Positions 40,305 through 49,314 of a stretch of DNA of 64,000 nt are shown here, in pieces. Source of the stretch: CAVTOA01 sp963736285. Its GTDB lineage: Bacteria; Actinomycetota; Actinomycetes; Mycobacteriales; QHCE01. Every line of letters begins with the position of its first letter. Position 1 is the stretch's first letter. The stretch lies in contig CAVTOA010000003.1 in the NCBI GenBank assembly GCA_963736285.1, positions 248,001 through 312,000 on the forward strand, written 5' to 3'. The translations under genes were made by a program, and so were the position numbers. The notes under the pieces are model-generated. The model was not told the DNA's origin, ran no database searches, and saw only the letters and a list, made by a program, of their open reading frames with translations.

Positions 40305-40781
40305 CTATTCCATACCTTTGTTACGACGACCCATCGCTCGCGCTATCTCGCGATCAGCGTCACGTTTGGCGAGCGTTTGGCGTTTATCGTAGGAGCGCTT
40401 GCCGCGCGCTAGCCCGATCTCCGCCTTCGCCCGACCATGCGAAAAATAGAGTTTGAGCGGGACAAGCGTGAGCCCCGCTTCATTGAGTTTGGTCGTGATA
40501 CGAGCGATCTCACCACGATGCAGCAGTAGCTTGCGTACTCGCCGAACTGGGTGATTAGTCCACGTCCCCTGGGTGTATTCCGGGATATGCACCCCATGAA
40601 GGAACACTTCGCCATTATCGATAATGGCGAAACCGTCCACAAGCGACGCACGCCCCGCTCGCAACGACTTTACCTCGGTGCCAGTAAGCACCAAGCCAGC
40701 CTCAAACGTCTCGATGATGGCATAGTCGTGGTGCGCCTTTCGGTTGGTTGTCACCACCGAACGCCCTTGCTCGCGCGCCAC
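40305..40781 (-). CDS. smpB: SsrA-binding protein SmpB
   Basis: 158 residues, full length. It binds tmRNA and delivers it to stalled ribosomes. Motifs: NRKAHHDYAIIETFEAGLVL, TGTEVKSLRAGRASL, EVFLHGVHIPEY and the basic C-terminal tail KRSYDKRQTLAKRDADREI. It is close to its RNA partner ssrA, as in many actinobacteria, and follows the M23 gene on the same strand with 53 bp between. Confidence 0.96.
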   Translation of the reverse strand: MAREQGRSVVTTNRKAHHDYAIIETFEAGLVLTGTEVKSLRAGRASLVDGFAIIDNGEVFLHGVHIPEYTQGTWTNHPVRRVRKLLLHRGEIARITTKLNEAGLTLVPLKLYFSHGRAKAEIGLARGKRSYDKRQTLAKRDADREIARAMGRRNKGME

Positions 40782-40834
40782 AACGCCCCCTCTAGTTTAC
40801 CGGCATTCTCGTTACAGCCTTAGAGAATATCGGG

Positions 40835-42157
40835 TCACATCGGGAACCAGCCCAGCGGTTGCTTGGGTGCCCCATTGATTCGGACCTCAAAGTGCAGATG
40901 CGGACCTGTCGCAGCACCTGTCATGCCCACTTTGCCGATGGTCTGACCCTGGCTCACTTGCTGTCCCTTGTGGACCAATATCTGCGACTGATGCCCATAA
41001 CACGTTGACACACCGGACGTCCCATTAATTGTGCCGTGAAGAATGCACGTGTAGTTACCGTAGCCGCGTTCCCAACCGGCGTATACGACAGTTCCGCCCG
41101 CGGCCGCCCATATAGGTGCACCCGTACCCGCCGCGAGATCTACCCCCGCATGGAGCTGCCATACGTGGTAGTACGGATCGAATCTCCAACCGTAGTCACT
41201 GGATTTCCAGCCCACGACCGGCTTAATGAATCCACCGCTGCGCGATGGTGGCCCATAGCCACCCGAGGACGAAGAATGGCCGGACTGAGCTTGCTGCGCC
41301 TGCTGTAGCTGATCCTCAATCCGTCGAGACTCTTCTTGGAGTTCGTTGTACTTCTGCTGACTCGCGTCCTTTTCCCGCTGGGCAGTCGTATAAGCCCGCT
41401 GGCTCTGGCTCACCAGGTCGTTAACCTTTTGTTTAGCCGTGTTCGCATCAGCCGCCTGCTGTTGAGCGTCCCTCAGCGCCTGCCGGGCTTGATCGTTTGC
41501 CTGATCTGCCTGCTGTTTGCTCTTCGTTACATCTGCACGCCGCTCTCCAGCGCGGAGCCGTGCCGCTTTCATGACGTCGATGTGGTCTTGCTGGTTCGCA
41601 CCCAGGGCCCGCACGTATTCGACCGCGTCCACCACTTGCTGAGGATCCTTCGCCGCAAGCACCAGCGACGAGGAAAGATACCGCGCACTTTCATAGCTTT
41701 GTCGCGCAAATGACGCAAACTTTGCACGCGCGGCTTTCACGTCATTGTCAGCTTGGTCATAGCTACTCTGGGCTCGTTGTAGCTGCTGCTGTGCCGCCTC
41801 GGCATCGCGCTGCGTCTCATTTGCTCTTACTTGAGCCGCAATTACCTGGCCTCTTGCTTCGTCTGCGGCTTGCTGAGCCGCCGGCAGCTGCTGATTCGCC
41901 CGCGAGAAATCCGCCCAGGCCTGCTGAGCTTTACTCGTGGCATTCTCCAAAACGGAGTCAGCTTGTTGTAGCTCCCGATCGACTCGGCTCTTATCCCCCG
42001 ATGGGTCAGCCTTCGCCGAGCCACCGCCGGTAGCGATCACGCTGACGATCAGCGTGGCAAAGAAGATCCACCGCCACACCAAGCCGCGATCGTGGCCCGC
42101 CCGGGTGCGTTGATCGCTGTTCAGCGCTCTCCTACCGTTTGTGCCATTAAGCGTCAT
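40835..42157 (-). CDS. EnvC-like M23 peptidase (division hydrolase factor)
   Basis: 440 residues. Signal/anchor helix near the N-terminus (WIFFATLIVSVIATGGGSAKA), a long coiled coil (about 60-290, Gln/Ala-rich, QQLQRAQSSYDQADNDVKAA) and a C-terminal LytM domain with HAGVDLAAGTGAPIWA and GPHLHFEVRI, so the zinc-ligand HxxxD and HxH motifs are kept. The layout is that of EnvC-type proteins, which are activated by FtsEX; ftsE and ftsX lie directly upstream. It should cleave, or activate cleavage of, septal peptidoglycan. Its start is preceded by a hairpin that includes the ribosome site. Confidence 0.88.
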   Translation of the reverse strand: MTLNGTNGRRALNSDQRTRAGHDRGLVWRWIFFATLIVSVIATGGGSAKADPSGDKSRVDRELQQADSVLENATSKAQQAWADFSRANQQLPAAQQAADEARGQVIAAQVRANETQRDAEAAQQQLQRAQSSYDQADNDVKAARAKFASFARQSYESARYLSSSLVLAAKDPQQVVDAVEYVRALGANQQDHIDVMKAARLRAGERRADVTKSKQQADQANDQARQALRDAQQQAADANTAKQKVNDLVSQSQRAYTTAQREKDASQQKYNELQEESRRIEDQLQQAQQAQSGHSSSSGGYGPPSRSGGFIKPVVGWKSSDYGWRFDPYYHVWQLHAGVDLAAGTGAPIWAAAGGTVVYAGWERGYGNYTCILHGTINGTSGVSTCYGHQSQILVHKGQQVSQGQTIGKVGMTGAATGPHLHFEVRINGAPKQPLGWFPM

Positions 42158-42160
42158 AAA

Positions 42161-42185
42161 AACCCTCGATCCCTTATTGAGGGTT
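42161..42185 (-). promoter_or_regulatory. Hairpin over the ribosome site of the M23 gene
   Basis: Minus strand: AACCCTC (42185-42179), 11-nt loop, GAGGGTT (42167-42161), then TTT and the ATG at 42157. The GAGG of the stem is the only Shine-Dalgarno. The stem plus T-run also looks like an intrinsic terminator, so it may attenuate ftsEX read-through or block translation. Confidence 0.5.
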
Positions 42186-42275
42186 CACCGTACGCGTGAG
42201 CACTTGTGGGCACAAATAACCCAGGCGGAACACTTGTGCAAATAGTGAAAATAGATCAAATTGACATGTTCGACG

Positions 42276-43157
42276 CTAGACCTTCACATACAACCGCAAG
42301 GTGCTCCAGCCGGTGATCGCGGCGATTGCGACCGCAACAAGGCCCAAAATTGGTCCAGTCACCATAATGTCGCTCCACTGAATGATCGGAATTAGCCCGC
42401 TGGTAAACACCGGTTTAAGCGCGCCGTCAATGAGCCACAGTTTGCTGACGATGAGGGCAAACCAAGCGAGCACAGCCCCAATGAGTCCGGCGATCGCCGC
42501 CTCCAGCACGAATGGCAAACGCACATACCAGTTAGACGCACCGACGAGTTTCATAATGCTGACCTCGCGGCGGCGACTATACGCAGCCACCTGAATGGTG
42601 TTTCCGATCAGCAGCACCGCCGCCACACCTTGCAAGATGGCGACCACGAAGACCGTGTTCTTAATGGCATCCACCATCGCAAACAGCTGGGTCACGATTT
42701 CTTGCTGACTAGAAACTCGGGATACACCGTCCTCGTGCCGATATTTATTGGACACATCGGTGTAATCGCCTGGATCACGCAACTTAACCCGGAACGACGA
42801 CGGCAACGCGCTGGCGTCTACACCAGACACCAAGTCCGGCGAGTTTTTGAACAGCTCACGAAAACGCTTATAGGCCTGCTCTTTCGTCTCTAAAGCCACC
42901 TCGCGCACGCGACGGTCGTCTTTTAGCTGCTGCTCAAGCTTGTTTCGTTGGTCGTTAGACGCATCGTCGCGCAGATAAAACATCACCTCGACCTTGCCGC
43001 GAAGCAGATCCTTCGTTTTTTGGATCTGCACATACAGCAACCCGCCAGCGCCAAGCAGCGCCAATGAGATCGCAGTGGTGATGATCATCGCTACCGTCAT
43101 GGTGACATTGCGCCAGAGGCCAGTCGCAGCCTCAGAAAAAACAAACTTTGCGCGCAT
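42276..43157 (-). CDS. ftsX: Cell division protein FtsX
   Basis: 293 residues, permease-like partner of FtsE. N-terminal helix (MTVAMIITTAISLALLGAGG), extracellular loop (about 60-160, KVEVMFYLRDDASNDQ), then three helices ending with IQVAAYSRRREVSIMKLVGA, the motif typical of the family. It transmits FtsE ATPase action across the membrane to a hydrolase. It follows ftsE by 76 bp. Confidence 0.95.
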   Translation of the reverse strand: MRAKFVFSEAATGLWRNVTMTVAMIITTAISLALLGAGGLLYVQIQKTKDLLRGKVEVMFYLRDDASNDQRNKLEQQLKDDRRVREVALETKEQAYKRFRELFKNSPDLVSGVDASALPSSFRVKLRDPGDYTDVSNKYRHEDGVSRVSSQQEIVTQLFAMVDAIKNTVFVVAILQGVAAVLLIGNTIQVAAYSRRREVSIMKLVGASNWYVRLPFVLEAAIAGLIGAVLAWFALIVSKLWLIDGALKPVFTSGLIPIIQWSDIMVTGPILGLVAVAIAAITGWSTLRLYVKV

Positions 43158-43233
43158 GGCTTCCTCGGGTGTCTCGTTGGCTTTCGCAGGGGACGTGGCT
43201 TAGGGAGAGCGGCGGTTAGGCAGCAAAGGCGGC

Positions 43234-43914
43234 CTAACCGTAGACTCCTCGGTTTTGGTCACGAATGACCCGGCCGCCTTCTAGCTCCACCACTCGGCGG
43301 CGCATCTGATTGACGATGTTCGCGTCGTGGGTAGCCATGACCACGGTCGTGCCCGTGCGGTTAATCCGGTCCAGTAATCGCATGATCTCGATACTGGTAT
43401 CTGGGTCCAGGTTTCCGGTGGGTTCATCAGCGAGCAGCACCAGCGGTCTGTTCACAAACGCACGAGCAATGGCGACCCGTTGCTGCTCACCACCGGAGAG
43501 CTCCGTTGGATACCGATTTTCCTTGCCCTCCAGTCCAACGAGGCTCAAGACCTCGGGTACAACCCGGCGAATAACCGGGCGAGTCTTTCCGATTACTTCC
43601 AGAGCAAAGGCCACGTTCTCCGCAGCCGTCTTGTTGGGAAGTAGCCGGAAATCTTGGAAGACACATCCGATGCTGCGGCGCACTTGTGGCACCCGCCAAC
43701 CACGGATGGAGGTTAGGTCGCGGCCCGCAATCCACACCTTGCCTTTGGAAGGCGTCTCTTCTCGCAGCAGCAACCGGATAAACGTCGACTTGCCTGAGCC
43801 GGACGGTCCGATGAAAAAGACAAACTCGCCCTTGTCGACAGTGACGCTGACATCGTCCAGCGCTGGGCGCCGCGACTTTGGATACAGCTTGGTTACACGG
43901 TCGAGGGTAATCAC
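43234..43914 (-). CDS. ftsE: Cell division ATP-binding protein FtsE
   Basis: 226 residues. ABC ATPase: Walker A GPSGSGKST, Q-loop VFQDFRLLPN, signature ELSGGEQQRVAIARA, Walker B VLLADEPTGNLD, H-loop ATHDANIV. YPKSRRPALDDVSV and NKTAAENVAFALEV are typical of FtsE. It pairs with FtsX and recruits or activates septal hydrolases. First gene of ftsE-ftsX-M23-smpB on the minus strand; divergent from the hypothetical gene at 44065. Confidence 0.96.
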   Translation of the reverse strand: MITLDRVTKLYPKSRRPALDDVSVTVDKGEFVFFIGPSGSGKSTFIRLLLREETPSKGKVWIAGRDLTSIRGWRVPQVRRSIGCVFQDFRLLPNKTAAENVAFALEVIGKTRPVIRRVVPEVLSLVGLEGKENRYPTELSGGEQQRVAIARAFVNRPLVLLADEPTGNLDPDTSIEIMRLLDRINRTGTTVVMATHDANIVNQMRRRVVELEGGRVIRDQNRGVYG

Positions 43915-44064
43915 AACGTGCCAGTGTAGCGAGCGACTCCCGCGAGCCGCTAACGGCGTAGCAAGTAGCGCGTGGGCACATGCGAGACAACACTCGCATT
44001 ATGGACAGGGGCGACACGAAGCGCATTTTACGGAAATTACTGGCTATTTCGCTAATCTTGACAA

Positions 44065-44658
44065 GTGGCTAACTATTCCAATGCAGACAGTGACCTCGTC
44101 GACGCGATGACCAAGGCGCTAGTCCAGCTCCCACCCACCGAACAGTGGACTCGTATCCACGAGCACCTCGTGGCTGTCACGCAAGAATTAGCCACAGTGG
44201 GCTCCCATGCACACGCAGAGCCGGTAAAAAATGCCGCCGAGGCTATGCACCAAGCCACATCTCATCTTCAAGACGCACAGACCCATTACTCCATGGTCAT
44301 CACAGAATTTGCACACGCCCTAGGCCGGACTATTGTTCCAGCGGGCGATATCAAGCTCCCAACAATGCGACGCCCTCATCGCCCCAGTGGAACCAGCGCC
44401 GCCGCACTTAGTCAATTCTATTCGGACTGTCGCGAGGTGCTCATGTCCGATTTGATAGGTCCAATTAGGACCAGCATCGCAACCGCATCCGGCGAGATAA
44501 ACACCTGCCTAAAAATGGCACAGGATAAAGAAAAACCTGTTCCCCCGGCAGTACTTCCCGCATGCAGCGGCCTCATTACTTTGCACGCTAGCCTTGGGTT
44601 GCCCGCGATGAAACAGCTCAATGCCGCGAACGAGCTCCACACAAAAGCGATGGTCTAG
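44065..44658 (+). CDS. Hypothetical helical protein
   Basis: 197 residues from GTG 44065. Mostly alpha-helical, no signal peptide or membrane segment (VDAMTKALVQLPPTEQWTRI, NAAEAMHQATSHLQDAQTHY). It stands alone on the plus strand between ftsE and prfB, which are both minus. I recognise no family. The first 100 residues could form a helical hairpin like the small T7SS substrates, but no WXG motif is present, so I do not call it one. Confidence 0.6.
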   Translation: MANYSNADSDLVDAMTKALVQLPPTEQWTRIHEHLVAVTQELATVGSHAHAEPVKNAAEAMHQATSHLQDAQTHYSMVITEFAHALGRTIVPAGDIKLPTMRRPHRPSGTSAAALSQFYSDCREVLMSDLIGPIRTSIATASGEINTCLKMAQDKEKPVPPAVLPACSGLITLHASLGLPAMKQLNAANELHTKAMV

Positions 44659-44699
44659 CTACTGACGCGGAATGTGGGCTACGTTAATCCAACCCTGGC

Positions 44700-45863
44700 T
44701 CAGCTTGCCGCGGTCTCTTTCTCGTGGCTTCTCCGCCACCGAATTCCGGCCTCGATAAAGTCGTCGATTTCGCCGTCAAATACAGCCTGCGGATTCCCGA
44801 CTTCGTGACCCGTGCGGATGTCCTTCACCATCTGGTAGGGGTGCAATACATAAGAACGCATCTGATTACCCCACGAGCCCGCTGAGTCGGTACGCAAAGC
44901 ATCCATCTCCGCCTTTTGCTCTTGGCGGCGCAGCTCCAGCAAACGCGATTGCAACACCCTCATAGCCGCCGCGCGATTTTGGATCTGCGATTTCTCGTTT
45001 TGGCAGCTCACGACTATTCCACTTGGCACGTGCGTGATACGGACGGCCGAGTCAGTGGTATTTACGCTCTGCCCGCCAGGTCCCGATGAGCGGAATACGT
45101 CGACACGGATCTCATTTTCTGGGATTTCTACGTGGTCGGTCTGCTCCACAACGGGCAGCACCTCTACCCCAGCAAAAGACGTCTGCCGGCGTCCCTGGTT
45201 GTCGTAGGAGCTGATCCGCACCATGCGGTGAGTGCCGCTCTCTACCGAGAGGGTCCCGTAGGCATAAGGGATCTTGACCGCGAACGTGGCTGACTTAATA
45301 CCTGCCTCTTCCGCGTAGGAGATGTCGTACACCTCCGTCGGATAGCCGTGCCGTTCCGACCAGCGCAGATACATCCGAAGGAGCATCTCCGCAAAGTCTG
45401 ACGCGTCTATCCCACCCGCTTGTGCGTGAATGTTCACCAGCGCTTCACGAGCGTCATAGTCGCCAGAAAGCAACGTACGAACTTCCAACTCGTCAATCGA
45501 AGACCGCAGCGACCGCAGCTCGGCAGTAACCTCATTTCGTACGCTCGAGTCTGACTCATCCTCTGCCAAATCGAACAGAACCCGACAGTCATCCAGCCGA
45601 CGGCGCAAGCTACCCACTCTGTTCAGTTCGCCTTGAACAAACGACAGTCGAGAGGTAACTCTCTGTGCTCTTTCTTGATCGCCCCACAGATCCGGAGCCG
45701 CTGCCTCCTGATTGAGCTCAGCTAACTCGCCACGCAATTTGTCGAGATCAAGGACCGTTTCAACGGAAGAGAGCGTGGAGTCAAGGTCTTTGAGTTCGTC
45801 GCGTACGTCTACAGATGCCACGTTGCCCAGCGTACGGGGTAGAGGCGTTAGCTCGTGGACCAT
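44700..45863 (-). CDS. prfB: Peptide chain release factor 2 (atypical SSY motif)
   Basis: 387 residues. It releases nascent chains at UGA and UAA. The GGQ motif is intact (SSGPGGQSVNTTDS), and the coiled-coil N-terminal domain and C-terminal domain are of normal length. The stop-reading tripeptide, normally Ser-Pro-Phe in RF2, is Ser-Ser-Tyr here (residues 218-220, MVRISSYDNQGRRQTSFA; codons 45204-45212). The gene ends in UGA itself, and many genes here (mntH, rocD, the FtsK-type ATPase) also stop with UGA, so UGA is still read. No programmed frameshift is needed: the frame is continuous from ATG 45863. Confidence 0.95.
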   Translation of the reverse strand: MVHELTPLPRTLGNVASVDVRDELKDLDSTLSSVETVLDLDKLRGELAELNQEAAAPDLWGDQERAQRVTSRLSFVQGELNRVGSLRRRLDDCRVLFDLAEDESDSSVRNEVTAELRSLRSSIDELEVRTLLSGDYDAREALVNIHAQAGGIDASDFAEMLLRMYLRWSERHGYPTEVYDISYAEEAGIKSATFAVKIPYAYGTLSVESGTHRMVRISSYDNQGRRQTSFAGVEVLPVVEQTDHVEIPENEIRVDVFRSSGPGGQSVNTTDSAVRITHVPSGIVVSCQNEKSQIQNRAAAMRVLQSRLLELRRQEQKAEMDALRTDSAGSWGNQMRSYVLHPYQMVKDIRTGHEVGNPQAVFDGEIDDFIEAGIRWRRSHEKETAAS

Positions 45864-45958
45864 GGGAGCCCTAATTGGTCTGCGCCGCGCTCTTACAAAG
45901 AATCAGCAAGGCACATGCGGCAGCGCCACGGCTCGGCGCAGACCAATTCTGACAAGTG

Positions 45959-46477
45959 CTAACTCGACGTTGGTGCGCTCGCGAGCCAGCGCAAAACCGC
46001 TTTTTGGTAGGTGATAGAGAACTCCAAGGTGGCAACCTGAAAAGCGTCGCCTTCTTTCTTCGCCTCCTTGAGCTGCTCCTTGAGCTCCTCAAGCTTGGCA
46101 TCGCGTGCCTGCGTCTGTGACTCGTAAAGCTCACGGAGCTGCTTAGCGCTGTGCTGGCCCCCGAACGCTGCCCGCAAAAGCAGCGGGTTTCGAAGCTGAT
46201 CGCGGCCCGCAGGCTCGCCGAGCCACCGAGTAAAGGCACGCTTACCCGCAGCAGTGATCGAATACGGTTGGGAAGACCGCGGTCCCGGCTTGCCGGTACG
46301 CACGTACCCCGCCTCAGCGAGCAACGGCAGTTCCCGGTAGACCTGACTACGGGTAGTGGTCCAGAACGGACCCAAACGAGCCTCAGCCGTGGCCATGAGC
46401 TGGCCCCCGGTCATCGCTCCATCGTGGAGTAGCCCAAGCAGGGCAGCTGCTGTCGCATTAAGACCTTTGTCCGCCAT
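45959..46477 (-). CDS. PadR-family transcriptional regulator
   Basis: 172 residues from ATG 46477 (MADKGLNATAAALLGLLH). Winged helix: AMTGGQLMATAEARLGPFWT, SQVYRELPLLAEAGYVRTG, PYSITAAGKRAFTRWLGEP. The C-terminal part (about 100-170) is a charged coiled coil (EAKKEGDAF) for dimerisation. PadR proteins are small-molecule-responsive repressors. It is on the same strand as, and 126 bp downstream of, the Tad genes, separated from them by a hairpin, so it is probably independent. Confidence 0.88.
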   Translation of the reverse strand: MADKGLNATAAALLGLLHDGAMTGGQLMATAEARLGPFWTTTRSQVYRELPLLAEAGYVRTGKPGPRSSQPYSITAAGKRAFTRWLGEPAGRDQLRNPLLLRAAFGGQHSAKQLRELYESQTQARDAKLEELKEQLKEAKKEGDAFQVATLEFSITYQKAVLRWLASAPTSS

Positions 46478-46557
46478 ACCTACACGCTGCCACGTTATTG
46501 CCACAGAATCCAGTCCTTAACAGGTTCCACTGTGGATTTTTCTTGAGCTAATCCGCT

Positions 46558-46582
46558 GGTCACGCCTACAAAAGGCGTGACC
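46558..46582 (-). terminator. 9-bp hairpin after the Tad operon
   Basis: Perfect inverted repeat GGTCACGCC (46558-46566)/GGCGTGACC (46574-46582) with a 7-nt loop, 22 bp beyond the last Tad gene. No U-run. Likely separates the Tad operon from the PadR gene. Confidence 0.6.
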
Positions 46583-46603
46583 GCTGTGCGCCACGCGCGA
46601 GGG

Positions 46604-47062
46604 TCAACGCAAAGGTGAACGCGCTTCACTGACCGCGGTCCTTACCAAACCGTGAGAGAACCCAAACACCGTCCCGAAGGGGATTTGAACCAGGCGGCGG
46701 CATCTCACCATTACTGCTCTCCGGTCCACAGTGGCGGCCATGACTAGGGACGCGTCATCAGTGAGCATGTACGAGCGATATTCACCAAGCGCATGCTGAG
46801 CGGCCTCCGTAGCGACGGGAAGCGCGTCGCCCTCCCGCACGCCAACCGCGTAGACGGCATCCGAGTCAAGCCCGGATGCAGCGGCGATGGCACCTCCGTC
46901 GCAGTCTGCTTGCAGGTCACGCTGGGCAAGGAACGCTGACGATGCGGCAGCTACACCGGCCGTGAGCAAACTCACGATGAGGAAGCACACCAATATAAGG
47001 GGAATACTGCTTCCCGCATCACCGTGGATCCGTGCGTGAATACCCGCCAAGAGCCGTCGCAT
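46604..47062 (-). CDS. TadG-like pilus assembly protein
   Basis: 152 residues from ATG 47062, overlapping the stop of the previous gene (ATGA). N-terminal membrane helix of pseudopilin type (GDAGSSIPLILVCFLIVSLL) followed by FLAQRDLQADCDGGAIAAAS, the pattern of the Tad-locus 'secretion/DUF-Rv3654c'-type proteins that follow TadE genes in actinobacteria. Last gene of the Tad operon. The frame upstream of 47062 runs into the neighbour and is not used. Confidence 0.75.
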   Translation of the reverse strand: MRRLLAGIHARIHGDAGSSIPLILVCFLIVSLLTAGVAAASSAFLAQRDLQADCDGGAIAAASGLDSDAVYAVGVREGDALPVATEAAQHALGEYRSYMLTDDASLVMAATVDRRAVMVRCRRLVQIPFGTVFGFSHGLVRTAVSEARSPLR

Positions 47063-47571
47063 CAGACCGCCGCCGTCCGATACGTATCCACATGCACTAC
47101 AAACCTGCCGGTCACAGTGTTGCGACTGCTGTCCAAAAAGCTTGGCACCCCCGGAACCGTGAATACCTGAACCACGCATGCGACAAACTCTGCCCCCGGC
47201 TCCAACGTGGCCGCACCAGGCGCTGGCGCAACCGGCCCGTTGTCGCACGATTGATTGTGTTGGACAAAGCGAAGGAGGGCCTCGCTCGTATCAAGGTTTT
47301 GGTCTTGCAACGCCAACCGCACCGCAAAAACCGCACGGTCCACCCCGGTGTTCACGTTGTCCGCGCTAGCCACAGCACGTCCGGCCTCACGAGCGGCCTG
47401 GGTAACAGCGAAGACATTCCGCTGTAGCTCGAACACCGCCACCAACAGGTACAGCAGTGGAACCAACACCATGATGCCAAGAAAGACAAATTCGATCGTC
47501 GCGGCACCGGTCTCGTCTCGGAACCGACCCAGCACACCACGAAGATTCCTAGTGCGAGATGGGAGCGTCAA
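47062..47571 (-). CDS. TadE-like pseudopilin
   Basis: 169 residues. TadE motif DETGAATIEFVFLGIMVLVP, i.e. a short basic leader, a Glu at +5 and a single hydrophobic helix, then an extracellular domain with QAAREAGRAVASADNVNTG and a Cys pair. Such minor pseudopilins are assembled with the Flp pilus. It overlaps the upstream TadE gene by 4 bp, so translation is coupled. Confidence 0.85.
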   Translation of the reverse strand: MTLPSRTRNLRGVLGRFRDETGAATIEFVFLGIMVLVPLLYLLVAVFELQRNVFAVTQAAREAGRAVASADNVNTGVDRAVFAVRLALQDQNLDTSEALLRFVQHNQSCDNGPVAPAPGAATLEPGAEFVACVVQVFTVPGVPSFLDSSRNTVTGRFVVHVDTYRTAAV

Positions 47572-48005
47572 TTTCTTCCCTCCTTGACCGCATGGCCCCG
47601 CACCTCTAGTGGCAACACGTCACCCAATGGAGCAAAAAAGACCGGCAACGCGCCGTCACATCGAACCTCAACGGTCACAATCCCGCCGGTTCCCGTTGCT
47701 TGCCTGCCGGTACAGGAGAGCTGGGACGACGCCGATTCGCCTACGCCACGGCCGAGCAACACCCGGGCGCGACTCGCCCCAGCTGCTGAGGACACATTGG
47801 CTGCGGCGGCATAACGTGCGCCCTCAGCAACGCTCGCTGCCGCAACATTGCGGATGTACAGATATACCGCCACCTGCAGAATCGCCAACGTCAGGAAGAT
47901 GAGCAGCACAGAGACCAAGGCAAACTCAACGAGCGTGGAGCCCTCCTCTGACATCTTTGCGGTCGACACGTGCGCTCTGCGCAAGAAGGACGCCCGGAAC
48001 GCCAT
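47568..48005 (-). CDS. TadE-family pseudopilin
   Basis: 145 residues. The SEEGSTLVEFALVSVLLIFL motif and the following VYLYIRNVAAASVAEGARYA are diagnostic for TadE. The C-terminal domain has two Cys (LSCTGRQ, EVRCDGALP). It lies 6 bp after the pilin-like gene and overlaps the next TadE-like gene. Confidence 0.9.
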   Translation of the reverse strand: MAFRASFLRRAHVSTAKMSEEGSTLVEFALVSVLLIFLTLAILQVAVYLYIRNVAAASVAEGARYAAAANVSSAAGASRARVLLGRGVGESASSQLSCTGRQATGTGGIVTVEVRCDGALPVFFAPLGDVLPLEVRGHAVKEGRN

Positions 48006-48011
48006 CTCCGC

Positions 48012-48227
48012 CTAACCACCAGTGCCTGAAACCACTTGGCCAATGGCGGTTTGAACAGCACCAATGATCGCGCCCTTAAACACCGCAAAGACAGCAACAA
48101 CCAGGCCCGCGGTCATCACCGTAACCATGACCCAGCCAGGAACATCGCCACGATCCAGGCCAAGGCGTCGCAGTGACGATATGCGAGCTCGAACGGCCGT
48201 GATGGGCCAGCAACGTTGCATCCGCAT
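48012..48227 (-). CDS. Flp/Tad pilin-like small protein
   Basis: 71 residues. ATG 48227 is chosen because AAGGAGG precedes it by 6 nt. Basic leader (RRLGLDRGD) and a single hydrophobic helix (VPGWVMVTVMTAGLVVAVFA, VFKGAIIGAVQ). It has the size and position of the Flp pilin in actinobacterial Tad loci, between TadC and TadE. No prepilin peptidase is encoded in the window. Confidence 0.75.
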   Translation of the reverse strand: MRMQRCWPITAVRARISSLRRLGLDRGDVPGWVMVTVMTAGLVVAVFAVFKGAIIGAVQTAIGQVVSGTGG

Positions 48228-48372
48228 GCACGCCTCCTTCATTGGGAGTACAAATAGGATTGATTGACTGCACAGCGTAAAGGAAATGACCGACTGAGTG
48301 AGACCGCTGACTGCGCTCTGTGGATAACTCCCATGCGGCTCGCGGTAGGCAAGCCAAATCACGCCCGACCCT

Positions 48373-49314
48373 TTATTGCGTCAACACGGTGATGCTCGCC
48401 AAGCCCGGGTAAAGAGCAAAAAGGACAGTAACGGGCAAGATCAGAAAGACCACCGGTACCATCATCAAGATTTCCTTTCTCCCTCCCGCTGCGAGCAATG
48501 CACGCTTGCCCGCTTCTCGAACATCGGCCGCTTGTGCACGCAATAGCTCGGCCAATGGAGTTCCTCGCTCTAACGCGATCGCCACGCCATCAACAAATCT
48601 TGCCAATGGCGGAAGACTCGTGCGTTTGGAAAGTCGCTCCAATGCGGCAGGCAAGGTGACGCCCTCTCGCGTATTTGAAATGACGATCTTCAACTCTTTA
48701 GAGAGCTCACCGCCGCACAAGCGACATACGCGCTCCAGCGCCGCAAGGGGTGCTTCACCTGCGGTAACCGCAAGCGCGAGGAATTCCGCGACTATTGGAA
48801 ACTCGGCGAGCATGTCCTGCTCACGACGCCGAACCCGCATGCTGAGCCACCAGTCATAGCCCAATGCACCCGCCAGAAATCCCGCGATCGCAAGCACGAT
48901 GAGGGCTATGAGACTCACCGAACTGGCCGCAATAGATAGCAGCACAGATGACAAGCCACCCATTACAAATCCAACAACGCCCCACACCAGTTGTTCAACT
49001 CGAAAATCCTCGACGCTCGCCGATGAGCCCAACGCGCTTAACCTGCGCTGCACTGACCTGGAACCGCCAAGCGATCGCTCCATCATCGCCGCACCTCGCT
49101 CAAGAGCCGGCCGCAAAACCGCTAGAGGAACACCCCAAAGATGAAGCGTTTCATCGCTCTGAGCCAAGTTAGACGACGGCTGACGTGCACGAAGATAGGG
49201 AGCTAGGCGATCGTCGAGCCTCACCCGCCTCATTGGCGGTGAATACGCAATAGCCACCAGGAGACCGGTGGCTCCAAAGAGGCCCAGTAACGCTCCTAAC
49301 GCGACAGAGTTCAC
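48373..49314 (-). CDS. TadC-like inner-membrane platform protein
   Basis: 313 residues with a T2SSF (GspF-like) domain: membrane helices at both ends, FPIVAEFLALAVTAGEAPLA and LERLSKRTSLPPLARFVDGV, ending with FLILPVTVLFALYPGL. It forms the platform of the pilus motor with TadB. It overlaps the TadB stop by 4 bp. Confidence 0.87.
   Translation of the reverse strand: MNSVALGALLGLFGATGLLVAIAYSPPMRRVRLDDRLAPYLRARQPSSNLAQSDETLHLWGVPLAVLRPALERGAAMMERSLGGSRSVQRRLSALGSSASVEDFRVEQLVWGVVGFVMGGLSSVLLSIAASSVSLIALIVLAIAGFLAGALGYDWWLSMRVRRREQDMLAEFPIVAEFLALAVTAGEAPLAALERVCRLCGGELSKELKIVISNTREGVTLPAALERLSKRTSLPPLARFVDGVAIALERGTPLAELLRAQAADVREAGKRALLAAGGRKEILMMVPVVFLILPVTVLFALYPGLASITVLTQ

Noticed and set aside
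44065..44658. WXG100-type secretion substrate
   Set aside because: It is twice the usual length and has no WXG motif or C-terminal secretion signal.
45700..45863. Programmed +1 frameshift in prfB
   Set aside because: The frame is continuous from the ATG with no in-frame UGA near codon 25, so no frameshift is required.
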